Assembly: GCF_000764305.2 (NCBI RefSeq)
Contig: NW_025937457.1
Coordinates: 48,456-112,455, forward strand
Reading direction: 5' to 3'
DNA: 64,000 nt
Origin: Hyalella azteca
Taxonomy: Eukaryota; Arthropoda; Malacostraca; Amphipoda; Hyalellidae
This document shows, one piece after another, positions 11,101-21,944 of the stretch (its first letter is position 1; each line of letters starts with the position of its first letter). Under the pieces are notes generated by a model. That model searched no databases and was not told where the DNA came from. It saw only the letters and a list, made by a program, of their open reading frames with translations. The translations under genes were made by a program, and so were the position numbers.

Positions 11101-14100
11101 TTACTTTTTAAAGACCACACTTCTAAAGAATCCAGTGTCTCTAATGTTACAGATGTACAATGAATTTTTCCTTTTTTTAGAATATTAAAAAAATATATTT
11201 TTTCAATTTTTTTAATTAATATATAAAAATTTTTCAAAATTATTTATTTTGTCAATTGATTCATGCATTGCCTCCGATTTCAAACAATGTGCAAAATTTC
11301 AGATCAATTGGACAGGTAAAAGTGTGTTAAATATCAGTTATAAGATTTGTAGCTGACAAAATTATTTTTTAAATTTTTGTAATATTGGAACAAATTTTTA
11401 AAATCATTTATTTTGTCATTTGATTCATGCATTGTCTCCAACTTCACGCAAGTGTGCAAAATTTTAGATCGATAGGATAAGTAGAAGTTTGTTAAATTTC
11501 GATTATAAGATTTGTAGCAGACAGACAAACAACAAGAAGTGAAGTTAAAGAGAAGTGTTGTTAAGTGACATAGCATTTGTAACTTACCAAGTTATTTGTA
11601 ACATAATTTTCTTCATTCGATTATATCAACCTTATCTCTATGATATTTATCTCTAATTAGAAAATTTTTTCTTACAAGTGGTTCTTTAATCGTCCAGTCT
11701 TCCACATAAATCTTTCTGATACTAACGAATCTTTTGCGGGACAGAGTTTTGCACCAGATACCGGAACATAATATGCGATGAGTTCAAAATTGAGATCCAA
11801 TTTCCGAGCACTGCACTAAAGATTATTCCACACTTTCACATCTTCCGTCCGTTTCGGTATACGTTCGATTTCTGGAGCCTCTTATTGACTTTTCAGATCA
11901 CATCTTTGGAACTTGATTCTGGGAGCGAAAACATTCGCTTTTCCAACGCTGCCATAAACTCCATCTCACAGAAGCGCGGCATTTGGATCAGAAGCGGACT
12001 TACGACGATGGAAAACGTAACGATATTCGAAGCAGAAGCGGCAGGCATTTTTCTGGAGGTCGATTCACGGCTATCTCTGGAAAACGTTTTGTTCAATAGA
12101 AGCGTGTTTGGAGCCATCAGCGTTGATAACGAAGAGCAAGTGAGTGGCTATTTGCACATTTCAACACTTCAAACAAACAAGAAAACGGTCGTATGTTGTT
12201 GAAGAACTCAATAACACTTTTTGCGCACACCTATACCAGTAAAATATTCGTCTAAGGCTTTCAAAGTTTACTTTTTTCACATTCATGTATCCTAGATAAA
12301 TATTTTCATGCATTAAAATTGATCATTTATTCACGCATTTATTGTATTTCTTCAAGGTGTCGGTGTGGCCCAGTGGAGAGCCAGCACACGAGCTTCTCTT
12401 GGCCATCCAACGGCGCACCGGCGAAGCAGGAGACGTCGCAGTTAATCCAGACGCGTACGTGGCAGACGATCAGCAGCCACACTGTTTCTTCAACGAATCT
12501 GCGCTCATCTGTGATTATTCGCAAGCTGAAAATGTATGTTATATACTAGGCCATCAAAACCCTATAGTTATCCTTGATTTAAATATTGAACTCATCTGGT
12601 AAAAAAATAAATTAAGCGTCAAAATTTTCCGATGAAAAAATAAGTACGATCAAAACCTATACTTATCCTTGATTTAGGGATTGAACTCATCTGGTAAAAA
12701 AAATAAATTAAGCGTCAACATTTTGCGGTAAAAATGCAAAGTTAATCCTTGGGCTGTAGAAACAAATTTAAAAGGTAGAACTATTTTTATTTGGCTTACT
12801 TGCGAAAAATGAATGCCGTTAACAGCTGTCGGAGTGTTTGTTTGTTCTGCAGGCCGTTGTGGTGTCTTCGTCGAACGCCTCTACAGTGATGATGACCGAC
12901 GCCAGGGAGATCATCATACGGCCGACTGGTTCACAGTTTGTGAGTGCTCGAATGGAGATTTCTGAGAGACGTTTCCAAGTTACGCTGAAAAAATATATTT
13001 ATCGAAAAAAATACTTATGATCATGGTGATGCATAATGTATTTGTAACTTTGAAATATTTAATTTTAAATTGAAAGCAAAAATTTTCCTATGATGACGTT
13101 TGAAATATTAATATTGTTACAACCTTGCCAAAATTACTCATTATACTCAACTCAACTATGTTAACTTACTTCGTACGTTTATTTGAAAAAAATGGACTTC
13201 CAAGAAAAAACTTATCAAGGCATCCGATTATCGTGGGACCGGTAAAGAAAATAGGGCAATCCCTCACAATATCTGAGAAATGTGTGTTGTTACCTCATGG
13301 GGATCTCATCGCGTTTCATCGTAACATTGCAGAAAGATGCATTGATTTAGTTTCCGTCAATGCTCGATGTCGCTACCTATTGGATATTTTATATTGTGAG
13401 CGACATACTTATTAGATATTTTATATTGCGAAATGGTGCATGCTCACTTCTATGGTACTTACTAAAAATTTAACTTCTTCGTTGAACGCACAACAATCTG
13501 ACAATCAAGGTTGCATTGACTCTCAGGATATTTATTTGTTGATGAAGTGTTCTGTTTTTCGTGCATGTATACAATGTGAAAAGAGAAAGGAAAATCGTAT
13601 GATAAGATGTGTTTAATGTTTATGTTCTCAGTAAGATTACGCCAAGCCTTAATTCAATTAAAAAATTTCCCTTCATGAGAAATTGGTTGGGCTTTGCGGT
13701 TCAACGAAAAAAAATTCTATTTCGAATTATTATCAGTAAATACAATAAATGCAACGAGGCTATAGAGCTTCTTGAGCCTGCTTACGCATAACTAAGTTAA
13801 ATCCATTTGGCTGGCATATATTTTGCATACATGAGCTCAGTCAGGCTGCTCGTCATCGTAGGCAGGAAGCATCGTATTGGGCCGAGCTTGTTATCATCTT
13901 TTCTTTATATGAACTAAGTCGACGAGCTTTGATGTCGTGCTGTCCGTCTATCAATCCAGATGAGAAAGCCTTTACATAACCACGGAGAAAATATAGAACC
14001 AAAGACAGAAAGAGGCGGAAGGCTGCTGATTTTGGATTAGGCTGTCCATCATCATAAGAATTTAATGAGGGTTATTGTCGCATGCACTGATGTCACATTC

Positions 14101-16061
14101 TAATTAAAGAAAAATATTTGAAAATCTAATATAGTGGAAACTATTAGGAGGCACTGATTCTAAATTTTGAAATTCAGGCTATGCTACTGTCTCAATGCTT
14201 AAATTCCATTTCTGTCCACATCAAGTTTTTAAATTCCACCACTACCAATAATTATTATTAGTCAACCTTTGCTTGATAATAATAGAGATTGAAATGTTGT
14301 GTTGAACAAGCAAAATAAAATGCTGGAGTGCTTATTTACCATAATGGAGAAGGAATATACAACAAGGCCTGGAAATTTCTGGCGTTTTTACTCAAAAAAA
14401 ACGGAAATTCAATAGATGAAATTTTAATTTTAATTTATTTTAGTTTCTTTCAGTTAGATAAAAATTTCTTAACAAATTTCATCGCATGGTGCAATTCTTC
14501 AGAATAATTAGGATATTCACAGTGATACAGTGGTTATAAATTTCGCCCTGTCTTCTGCTCTTCCTCGGGTGTGCAGATCGTCGTGAGTCGCGTACACGTC
14601 ATCACGGTTGACCACCGCCTCGATGACTCCGACCTGACGCTCTACCTGATCCTCTGCAGCCTCGACGTCTTCACGGCCGCCGTGCACTCGCTGGCCCTCG
14701 AGTCCTCGTCTCTGAACTCGCTGTCCGTGTCTCCTGACCACCAAATCATGTTGTTAGCTATGAGAAACAGCACCGTACGGGAAATTATGGTGCTCGCCGA
14801 TCAAATTATGGTCAATCAAGTGGAAATAGGGCAAATTCGGCTACTATCCGGTGATTATATCACAATAGACAGCTCTTCAATCGAGACTATTCATACATCA
14901 GGGTTTGTTTTCCGGGTAGAATGTTTCGTAAACAACTCTGTGATGTACAGCATTGAGGACGATGGCTTTATCATCGAAGGTGATGCCTACATTACTGATA
15001 CAAACATGACCGTGACTGGCCAGAATCCCATCGTGGTGCGAGAGTACGGTTCACTGATCTTGCAAAACGTGAATATTCTCAGCAGTGATACAATCTGTCC
15101 CTTCCTGATATTAGGTCACATTGAGCACATTTCTGAGGTGACAATTAATCACATCGTGATTGATTCTGTTGAAGATTTTTTAATTCATTGTGAAATTGTG
15201 GACGACCAGCACGGGCCTTCAGGGACATCTGTTTGGGATGAACGACTCTACGGACACCGACGCACATTTTGGCTGGGGCTCTTGGCTGGCGTTCTGACGT
15301 CCATGTTCCTTGTAGTTCTGCTGATTTTCTCCGTTAAATCTTACAAGTAGGTTGAGTAACAAAATCCTTAATTTGTCAGAAGGGCAGGTATTATTTCATC
15401 TGTCATTGCAGCAAATATTTACGAGCAAACATTCAGACGAGTGATACATAGAAATCAACTACGTATTTCTTCTTTAGTTAAATTAAAATAATGGTGCACT
15501 AATAATCAGAATCAGAACTGTTTGACAACCTAATTCTGGTTGTCAAACAGTTATCACATGTTTTTTTATATTATTTGCGGCTACGGTATGCAGGTTTTCC
15601 AGCAAATTAATTCGATGAGCGGCTAATATGTATAAGTATTCGCCTATGTAGGACAAGGTCCTACCATTATTCATCAATACAATAGCCTTCCATTTTGTAT
15701 AACAATAATAATATCTCCCTAAGTCAATGGCATTACTTCGTTTGCCCGTTCTGTATTTTGATTATGTAAATAAATCGTAAAAGTGTTCATAAACATTGGC
15801 TAATTTTAGATGAAAGCTTCGAGAAAATGGGTTTATTGATTGTTTATTGGTGATAATTGTTCTGTAAATCGCACTGACCATTTTTTCAGATCGTGGAAAC
15901 AATCACAACTGCCTAAAACGTTGATAACTTGGCGGAACTCATCAGAAACGGTCATCTACTCCGGACTGGCGCAGACTGAACCTGTGGAAGCTGTCCCCCT
16001 TGATACAGAGAACGCAGGAGACACTGAGAAAACCAGACTCGTCCAGCCAGAAGAAGCTTAA
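7996..16061 (+). CDS. Type I membrane protein, beta-helix-like ectodomain
   Basis: Eight exons (7996-8181, 9671-10381, 10628-11047, 11897-12139, 12357-12533, 12853-12939, 14577-15346, 15890-16061) join in frame to 2766 nt, 921 residues. All but the last junction are phase 0; the last is phase 2. There is a signal peptide (KKLAVLLLAVVVQA), then a long ectodomain of short beta-strand repeats with the rhythm L.I.NSTI..I and many N-x-S/T sites, then one helix (LGLLAGVLTSMFLVVLLIFS) and a tail of about 60 residues with acidic stretches. A two-cysteine motif recurs: FCAILLGNTDCNFQC, YCNFHFGALLCDF and HCFFNESALICDY, suggesting repeated modules each closed by a disulphide cap. The strand rhythm resembles right-handed beta-helix or LRR-like solenoids, but no named family is recognised. 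An adhesion or receptor role is inference only. An exon could be missed in the 1.6-kb sixth intron. Confidence 0.75.
8146..8316 (+). repeat. 63-bp tandem repeat spanning the exon 1 donor (3 copies)
   Basis: Copies begin at 8146, 8209 and 8272. Each holds a coding stretch (NTDCNFQCVAQ or a close variant) and a donor: GTAAGTGAG at 8182 and 8245, GCAAGTGAG at 8308. Each also has an acceptor-like run (tgtaattttcag; copy 3 tgcaatttccag) just upstream of the shared tgtgtggc/tgtgtggt. Confidence 0.95.
9111..9371. repeat. 87-bp tandem repeat in intron 1 (3 copies)
   Basis: gtcttcctcactaagtcc starts at 9111, 9198 and 9285, a period of 87 bp. The repeat is G/C-rich compared with its surroundings and, because 87 is a multiple of three, leaves a 150-codon plus-strand frame (9075-9527) of repeated FLTKSSFNPLTVPPTERTGH-like peptides. 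No acceptor/donor pair ties it to the flanking gene, so I call it a repeat in an intron. Confidence 0.85.
9671..10381 (+). CDS. Exon 2: first beta-helix-like module
   Basis: The acceptor is tgctttatattttctttcag; 237 codons, phase 0 to phase 0, donor AAG/GTATTT. It encodes repeats such as LLIDNSTVTAI and FTISNSTIGTI and ends in the Cys motif YCNFHFGALLCDFAGVDK. The longest exon but one; no stop in frame. Confidence 0.8.
10628..11047 (+). CDS. Exon 3: ectodomain
   Basis: The acceptor is tgccgtccatgcctcag and the donor AAG/GTGACT; 140 codons, phase 0. Contains several N-x-S/T sites (NASL, NSSG, NATC, NSTF, NQSH) and the same short-strand rhythm (LTISSSTIVSL). Confidence 0.75.
11193..11523. repeat. 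About 164-bp tandem duplication in an intron
   Basis: gattcatgcattg occurs at 11258 and 11422, with shared flanks tttattttgtca upstream and gtgcaaaatt, agatcg/agatca and ataagatttgtagc downstream. Two diverged copies lie inside intron 3. Confidence 0.75.
11897..12139 (+). CDS. Exon 4: ectodomain
   Basis: The acceptor is cttattgacttttcag and the donor CAA/GTGAGT; 81 codons, phase 0 at both ends. Contains strand-like segments TTMENVTIFEAEAAGIFLE and LSLENVLFNRSVFGAI. Confidence 0.75.
12357..12533 (+). CDS. Exon 5: end of second module
   Basis: The acceptor is tattgtatttcttcaag and the donor AAT/GTATGT; 59 codons, phase 0. It ends in HCFFNESALICDYSQAEN, which mirrors the Cys motif at the end of exon 2 and supports a modular protein. 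Confidence 0.75.
12552..12741. repeat. 95-bp tandem duplication in intron 5
   Basis: gaactcatctggtaaaaaaa occurs at 12588 and 12683, with matching flanks (tatccttgattta upstream, taaattaagcgtcaa downstream). Two copies follow the exon 5 donor closely. Confidence 0.85.
12853..12939 (+). CDS. Exon 6: short ectodomain exon
   Basis: The acceptor is gtttgtttgttctgcag and the donor TTT/GTGAGT; 29 codons, phase 0. It encodes AVVVSSSNASTVMMTDARE plus ten more residues. The following intron is 1.6 kb; I see no other exon in it but one could be missed. Confidence 0.65.
14577..15346 (+). CDS. Exon 7: last module and transmembrane helix
   Basis: The acceptor is ttcctcgggtgtgcag; 770 nt, phase 0 to phase 2. 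The first 180 bp are G/C-rich, the rest like the other exons. It ends with the hydrophobic helix LGLLAGVLTSMFLVVLLIFS and SVKSYK. The donor is TACAA/GTAGGT; reading through it gives TAG at once, so an unspliced form would stop right after the membrane helix. Confidence 0.8.
15890..16061 (+). CDS. Exon 8: cytoplasmic tail
   Basis: The acceptor is gaccattttttcag; the first base completes the AAA codon split by the phase-2 intron. It encodes 56 residues (SWKQSQLPKTLITWRNSSE, then acidic TENAGDTEKTRLVQPEEA) and ends at TAA 16059-16061. No kinase, ITAM or PDZ-ligand motif is evident. Confidence 0.75.
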
Positions 16062-16519
16062 TGAATTTTTAGATAATCCATAATAATTGATAATAACCTA
16101 GGACGACGGAAAGTTAGGTGTTGTGATTAGCGCGGCAGAAATCTTAACGTGACGGATTTTAAGTCAATGCAAGTTTAGTGAATTTAAAACTAATGCCTAA
16201 AGAGATTATTATAACTGTCCATGACGGCGGAAAGTTAGTTGTGGCGGTAATGGTCACAGAAATCTTTGCGTGGTTTATGTTTAAAGCAAACATGCTTGCA
16301 CTTCGCTTCCTTCTAACCCGTCCTCAGTTTTTCTGTCAGATATTATTTCCAACTTCCTTCTAGCAAGAAAAAAAGTTAAATGTTTAAAAGTTATATGTTA
16401 ATTAAATCTTTAATTCGAAGCTGAAGCTGCGTGTATTCAGACAATACGTACTGTTATGTAATCCATGAACAAAAGTAACGACCGCATTTAATTTTTCACC
16501 AACATATTGTATCAAATTG

Positions 16520-16525
16520 AATAAA
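16520..16525 (+). terminator. Polyadenylation signal of the membrane-protein gene
   Basis: AATAAA, 459 bp after the stop codon, the first canonical hexamer I see downstream. The 3' UTR between contains a diverged duplication around 16085-16160 and 16200-16270 (gacgacggaaagttag / gacggcggaaagttag). Confidence 0.5.
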
Positions 16526-16529
16526 ATAT

Positions 16530-19500
16530 TAATGGTATAGTAACATTTCAATTATCATTCGTATGTCGTCGTAATAACCAACTTACATGCATTAACAGTT
16601 TTAAGTACTGTCATTATTGTAATGATTCTCACAATTCAGTGCTTATTGCTTGCAATTAAATAAGAGAACATTCCCGCTCTTTACTAACCGACGAACGGAA
16701 TCATTAAAATCACCTAATAATGAATATGATTGCGCTAATTAAACTAACGATGTACGAGCAAAACATGAAGTCGGATACCTCCTTATCAGAGATTTTACAT
16801 AACTCGTTTGCGTGTTTTGCATTACTCATTAGCAGCATTGAGCTTTTTCCAAATAAAAAAAACTTTTTTTGGCTCAACAATGGAACATTGAAGTCAACCC
16901 TTCATCGATGTACGATGCAAAAAAGATGGCTACTTGGTAACATATGTCATCAGTGCAACGATTACAATTTTTAGTTTAGTTATTCATTTAAATCATTGTG
17001 TTTCTTTATTGTAACAATGTTGATGCAAAAGTATTCTCGTGCTGTTATTTTTCTTCACTTTTTTATGACAACGTCCATACGTCGTGAGATATATCGTAAT
17101 TTTATTATATTATCCTACCAAGCCCATTTAGTTGTTCTTCTTTTCCATGAACGTGCATCAGTCTGAAAAAAACCCAACGGCTTATTTATAGTTCAACCGC
17201 CCGAAAAAATCTCATTACGATATCCAACCTCGAATTCTTTTGATCTGACTCGTAAAGTTTGAGCGCCGAAACAATTCCCTTTACAATTTCCAGTATAAAT
17301 TCTTTTAAATCCAGCACATAGCGTTCAACCGCTATTTGATATTTCTTTACAAAATTAAATTTCACATTTTTTAGATCAGGTTCAACTAGTCGCCTTCCAA
17401 ACGATCTCAAAAACAATGAGAGTTCATAAAAATTCCGTCCATTAGCATAATGAAACAAAACCGATATTCTTGAAAGCCATTTGCTGTTTCATGGCCAGTC
17501 CAAAAAGGCGTACAGTCTCTCTGCAATAATTTTTTCTTGGCTTTTAAAGTATGACCCTGCGGCATGCGAGGACGCCCGCCATCAATACACGAAATACGAA
17601 AATGACGTCGTAAATAAGAGCAAAAAATTACCCTTCGTGGATTGAGTTAAAAGAAGACGCTTTGTTATTCTCATGCGGTAAAATAAAGACCTGTTTTTTC
17701 GTATCAAACGTATAATTTGGCCTCTGTTACTGCGGCTACATTACAGTTTTGTTACGGGATCACTCAATTGTTCGTAATGGGCAATAAAGCCTGTATTGCG
17801 TTGCTTCATACGAAATCAACGAATTTGACTTGGGTTAGGCACGAGCTTGTGAAGCAGAGCTGCTATAATTTATTTACATGTGGTGCACTCACATTGAGTG
17901 CTAATTATGTTCGTGGAAATTTTCTGGATGATCCATGCAAATTTTAGATTTATATTTCTAGAATACTAACGTAATTCTATATCTCAAATAAATAATTTTG
18001 AGATGTTTATCCTGCATTTTTTAGAATGCGGCTCTCAAATTCATATTTAACTAAAGCGTTTCTCATATGAGCGTTACCAGACTTCTTATCAGGCGTTCAA
18101 TCTTGAACAAAATTTGACGTAGACATGAAACCTGGGGCCAGAGACGACAAGTTTGTGACAGTATCTGCCTACTAGAGCGGCGTCTGCGAAGGACGCATAC
18201 TTTAGCCAAACATTTGTCAAGAAAATTTCCTTTCGTGTGTGCCGGTGGAGAAACAAGGCAACAGGAAGGAGCCTTGCCGAGCCGTGGAGAGCAGACATGG
18301 AACTAAATATCTGATGTCTGTTGGAGGCTTTATTCTTTGTAAGCAGCCGTACTACAATTTTTGGGAGTTATATCATATTATATGACGAGTGATTTGCTGA
18401 ATAATGGTTTTATGCATTCAAGAAGAGCAAAAAAAAAAAAAATACAACAACAACGTATTGTACTATTTAAAAATGAACGATGTCATACGCTCTGGAATGA
18501 GTTATTCATTGAATTACTTATTATTTTAAATTAAGTTAAAATACATTCTGCATTTATGAATAAGTGACAAAGAAATTCTGTGCAACTTATATTTTGCTTG
18601 AAAAAAGTGAAGTAACCCATTTACATCTATTACCTTTTATCATCCCAAAATTCCAAAGAAATTTATTTTGATTAGATTCAGGGTTTAGAGAATTTTTTTT
18701 ATGTATATGTGCTTCATACCATGTGGTTATGAAACCTGAATACTTTCATGGATAATGACAATGACATTCAATACAGAATTTAGTTTAATTTTAAGTAAAT
18801 TATTTTTTAATCACCAAAAAATTTAATAAATATGGTTTTTGATTAGTTAATTTTGAACAGTTTACCTTTTTGAAGTGCTCAATTGTGTAGGTTGTGTAAT
18901 TATATTTAAGTAAAAAGAGGATGCTATTTTATTGCCCCAAGTCAAAGGTTCTTGTGACAGTCAGTTGGCCGGTGGCTGTGGTCGTGAGAGGTTGTGTGAC
19001 AAATCGCTTGTCTGGTCTTGGCTGACTGGCTACTCTTTCCAGCGCATCCTGGATCAATTTTCGAATTATAATCTCCGGCGAAAAACAATCGCATGCTTTA
19101 CATCCAATCAACAAACAACAGTTCAAATAAACTTTATTTCTAATAAACCTTATCATCAAACGCAGAAATATTTTATACGTTTTTGAAATTTTACGATCTG
19201 CGCGTTAAACTCATTCAATACCTTCAAATATCATTAAAAATTGAAAATAAAGTGCATGACTCTAAAGCAAAAATTTTTACTTGTAATTCAGCTTTCATAT
19301 TGTCCCGTAAAAGTGAAAGAATTGAAAGATATTTACTCTGCTTTGAAAAGTGGTGCCTTGGAAACAAAAGTGGCGATATAATGTTGAATATCTCCTCTAA
19401 AATTCACATAAAAATGTTAACAAAATATACATACAGTTAGAGTGGTGAATAAGTTCAGTGCAACATCTAAATCTATTTTTTTAACTGCAAATGATACACT

Positions 19501-21576
19501 TTAGTGCTTTTATTTTCTAATAGATAATGCACCGTTTGATGCATTTCTATGTATTATATATTACATGCAAATTTCTATATTTATACATTTATATTATATT
19601 TATATATATGCACAGTATTATATAGATAATATATAATATATTTTTAGCCTTACCTGCAGCAGCTTACGAAGTAGATTGAGCAGAAAACATAATTGTGTAT
19701 TTCTTGAAATGTCTTTCATCATGAAAAATTTGTAGAATACCGCAGAATATTAAATTTATCACGTATTAAATAAGAAAAACAAAAAATTAATATACAATGA
19801 AAACTGATTTTTTTCTATCATTGAGTTATACCCCATCAGAGAGAAGGAATACATGTTCTTCAGATAAAATTTACAACGGCCGATATCATAGAACCAATTG
19901 CATAGATTTAATGGTGTTCAGTAGGAGATGTGCTATATTAAAATTAATAAATTTATTGGTCATCGTTCTGCGAGTTAGTTAAATACGCGGTGTAAGATCC
20001 GCAGAGTTTTTCCTCTCTCGACTAAAGGCTCCATCATACATATTAATCATTAAAATTTAGGAAGTTCTTTGAACAAAGATTGATAAATGGGCAGGACCAA
20101 AAGTTAAAAATCTCCCATATGAAAATAACCACACTTGGGGGCATTAGTTCTATCCCGAGACAAAACAGCGCTTTTTTGATAGCTTTGAGCCGTGAAGTTT
20201 GCAAACTATTGAGCAGTGGGACTTGTAACTGATTGAGCGGAGAAGGATGTTTATAATAATTAATAATAATTATAATTTTAATAATGATAATAATTTTACA
20301 GGCCCACTGCCACCTTCAGAATTTATAACCTGATCACATGACAATGAGCAGCGCTATCGATTTTCTTTTTGATTTCCTCAACGATTTTATTAGGCACGTA
20401 AATTTAATTTTAACGTCTTATTTGATCACTTTTATATCATGGCTTTCATAAGGTTGAAACAATTTAGTCCTTATGATCAAAGCTTTTACAGGTTTAATAA
20501 TTACAATAGGTCTAAAAAATTTCAAGCATTTTGTAATTCATGTTATTTTCATCAGTGATGATGATGATTTTTAACGTGGGCATATAGATACCAATTTCAG
20601 GTTTCGCTATTTATCTGTGATGTCTTCAATTCTGTGATTGGCCCTAAATAAAAGCGGCCAAAAGTTCACCCTCGTGTCCAGCCGCCCTAACGACAATGTG
20701 TCAGATGGCCGCTGGTTTTTAAGGAGTTTCAACTGTCGATTCCTGCCAATATTTCTTTGTGGTCTGCTGAGTTGCGTCTTACGCGAACTCCAATTGAAAT
20801 TTCATTTGCTTCTGCAGCAGCAAAAAATCTAACACAAGGACATGTGTTCTTTCTTTAGACAAAGCTGCGGCTTTTGATTGTTTTGGGCGATGAGCTGGAA
20901 AAAGTGGGTGAGCGATGAACCTCGAAACTGGTTCATAGAAGTAGTGAACAGTGGTCCGTTTTGAGCAGTACGGCTCGTCGCCGGTTCACTTTAAAAGTCA
21001 GCAGTAGGAAAGAAATTAAATATTTGAAAGGCATAAAAGGGTTATCCAAAAATTATTTAATAAGGTTTATTAGGTTGCACCGTTGTATCTTGTATGTAAG
21101 TACACTATAGTGTTTTCTTAATGAAAATTATTTCCTAGATATAATTTAATCTTCGTTCAATAGTCTTAGGCATGTCAGTGCCCTAGTACTGAAAGACTTC
21201 TGATTCCCTTAACCGTCTTCTTGTGACCGTTAATGTTCACATTCACGAACAAAATTTGATTAATGTACAGTATCCTGAAAAGGTCCAGTATTCTGTTAGA
21301 TGTTAGAATTGTCCAAAGTTGAGAACCGCCACTTCCCATAATGGAAATAATTGTTTTTCCGAGCTATAACTGAGTTAGTGGCAACTTCCCATAAAGTTTT
21401 AAAGTTTTCCGCACAAATCGGCGATGGTTTCTAGATCCTGGGAGTCATTGTTTTTTTCTTGTCTTCACATTTTCCAAATTGGAAATTTTTAACACTAATA
21501 TTATTAATTGATCACCATTAATGCTTTGAATTATTTTTTTGCGTCTGAATACCCGGCATTGAATTTCTTTTTAGCG
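16530..21576. other. Intergenic, nothing recognised
   Basis: Five kilobases of AT-rich DNA with a short A-run near 18430 and a TAA-type microsatellite near 20255-20300. A 90-codon minus-strand frame at 17186-17458 is the longest; it has no recognisable motif or splice sites. No genes, tRNAs or dispersed repeats are supported. Confidence 0.5.
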
Positions 21577-21724
21577 CAATTTCTCAATTATGGAAAAAGG
21601 CGCTATTGTGCTCTTCCTGTCCGTCCGCCTGTCTGTCCGTCCGTCCGTCTGTGACCACGTTTTCGTCGACGAGAAAATGCGCTCTGTCACTCACTGCAGT
21701 GAATACTGAGTAATATTTTTTTAT
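21577..21724 (-). repeat. Dispersed repeat, copy 2 (inverted relative to copy 1)
   Basis: The reverse complement matches 2090-2240 across the CCGTCCGTCTGT-type core and both flanks. It lies about 160 bp upstream of the signal-peptide exon of the Dpr-like gene. Confidence 0.75.
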
Positions 21725-21883
21725 ATGCTAGTCCATTTACATCTTAATAACCTTAGAATTTTTTTCAGACTTTTTTCCAGAAAGTTGATTGGACTGACTG
21801 CAAGATCATTAAAATTACTTTGTCTCCAACCCTCTTAATACTCCGCAGAAAATTGATATGTCGGAAACTGAGCACGTGGAGGA

Positions 21884-21944
21884 ATGAAACTGGCCACAAG
21901 TTTTACTGTCCTGACCTTCATGGTCGCTTATGGAGCATGTGGTG
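21884..21944 (+). CDS. dpr-like: Dpr-like exon 1: signal peptide
   Basis: ATG at 21884 encodes MKLATSFTVLTFMVAYGACG, a typical signal peptide, then donor GGTG/GTTAGT, phase 1. The leftover G fits the two-base start (GT) of the exon at 27028, giving an intact Gly codon. An acceptor-like tttttttcag at about 21760 suggests this may be the second exon of the transcript. The link to the Ig exons is inferred from phase and content. Confidence 0.5.

Noticed and set aside
17186..17458. 90-codon minus-strand ORF with helical composition
   Set aside because: No motif, homologue that I recognise, splice site or third-position bias. It may be chance in AT-rich DNA.
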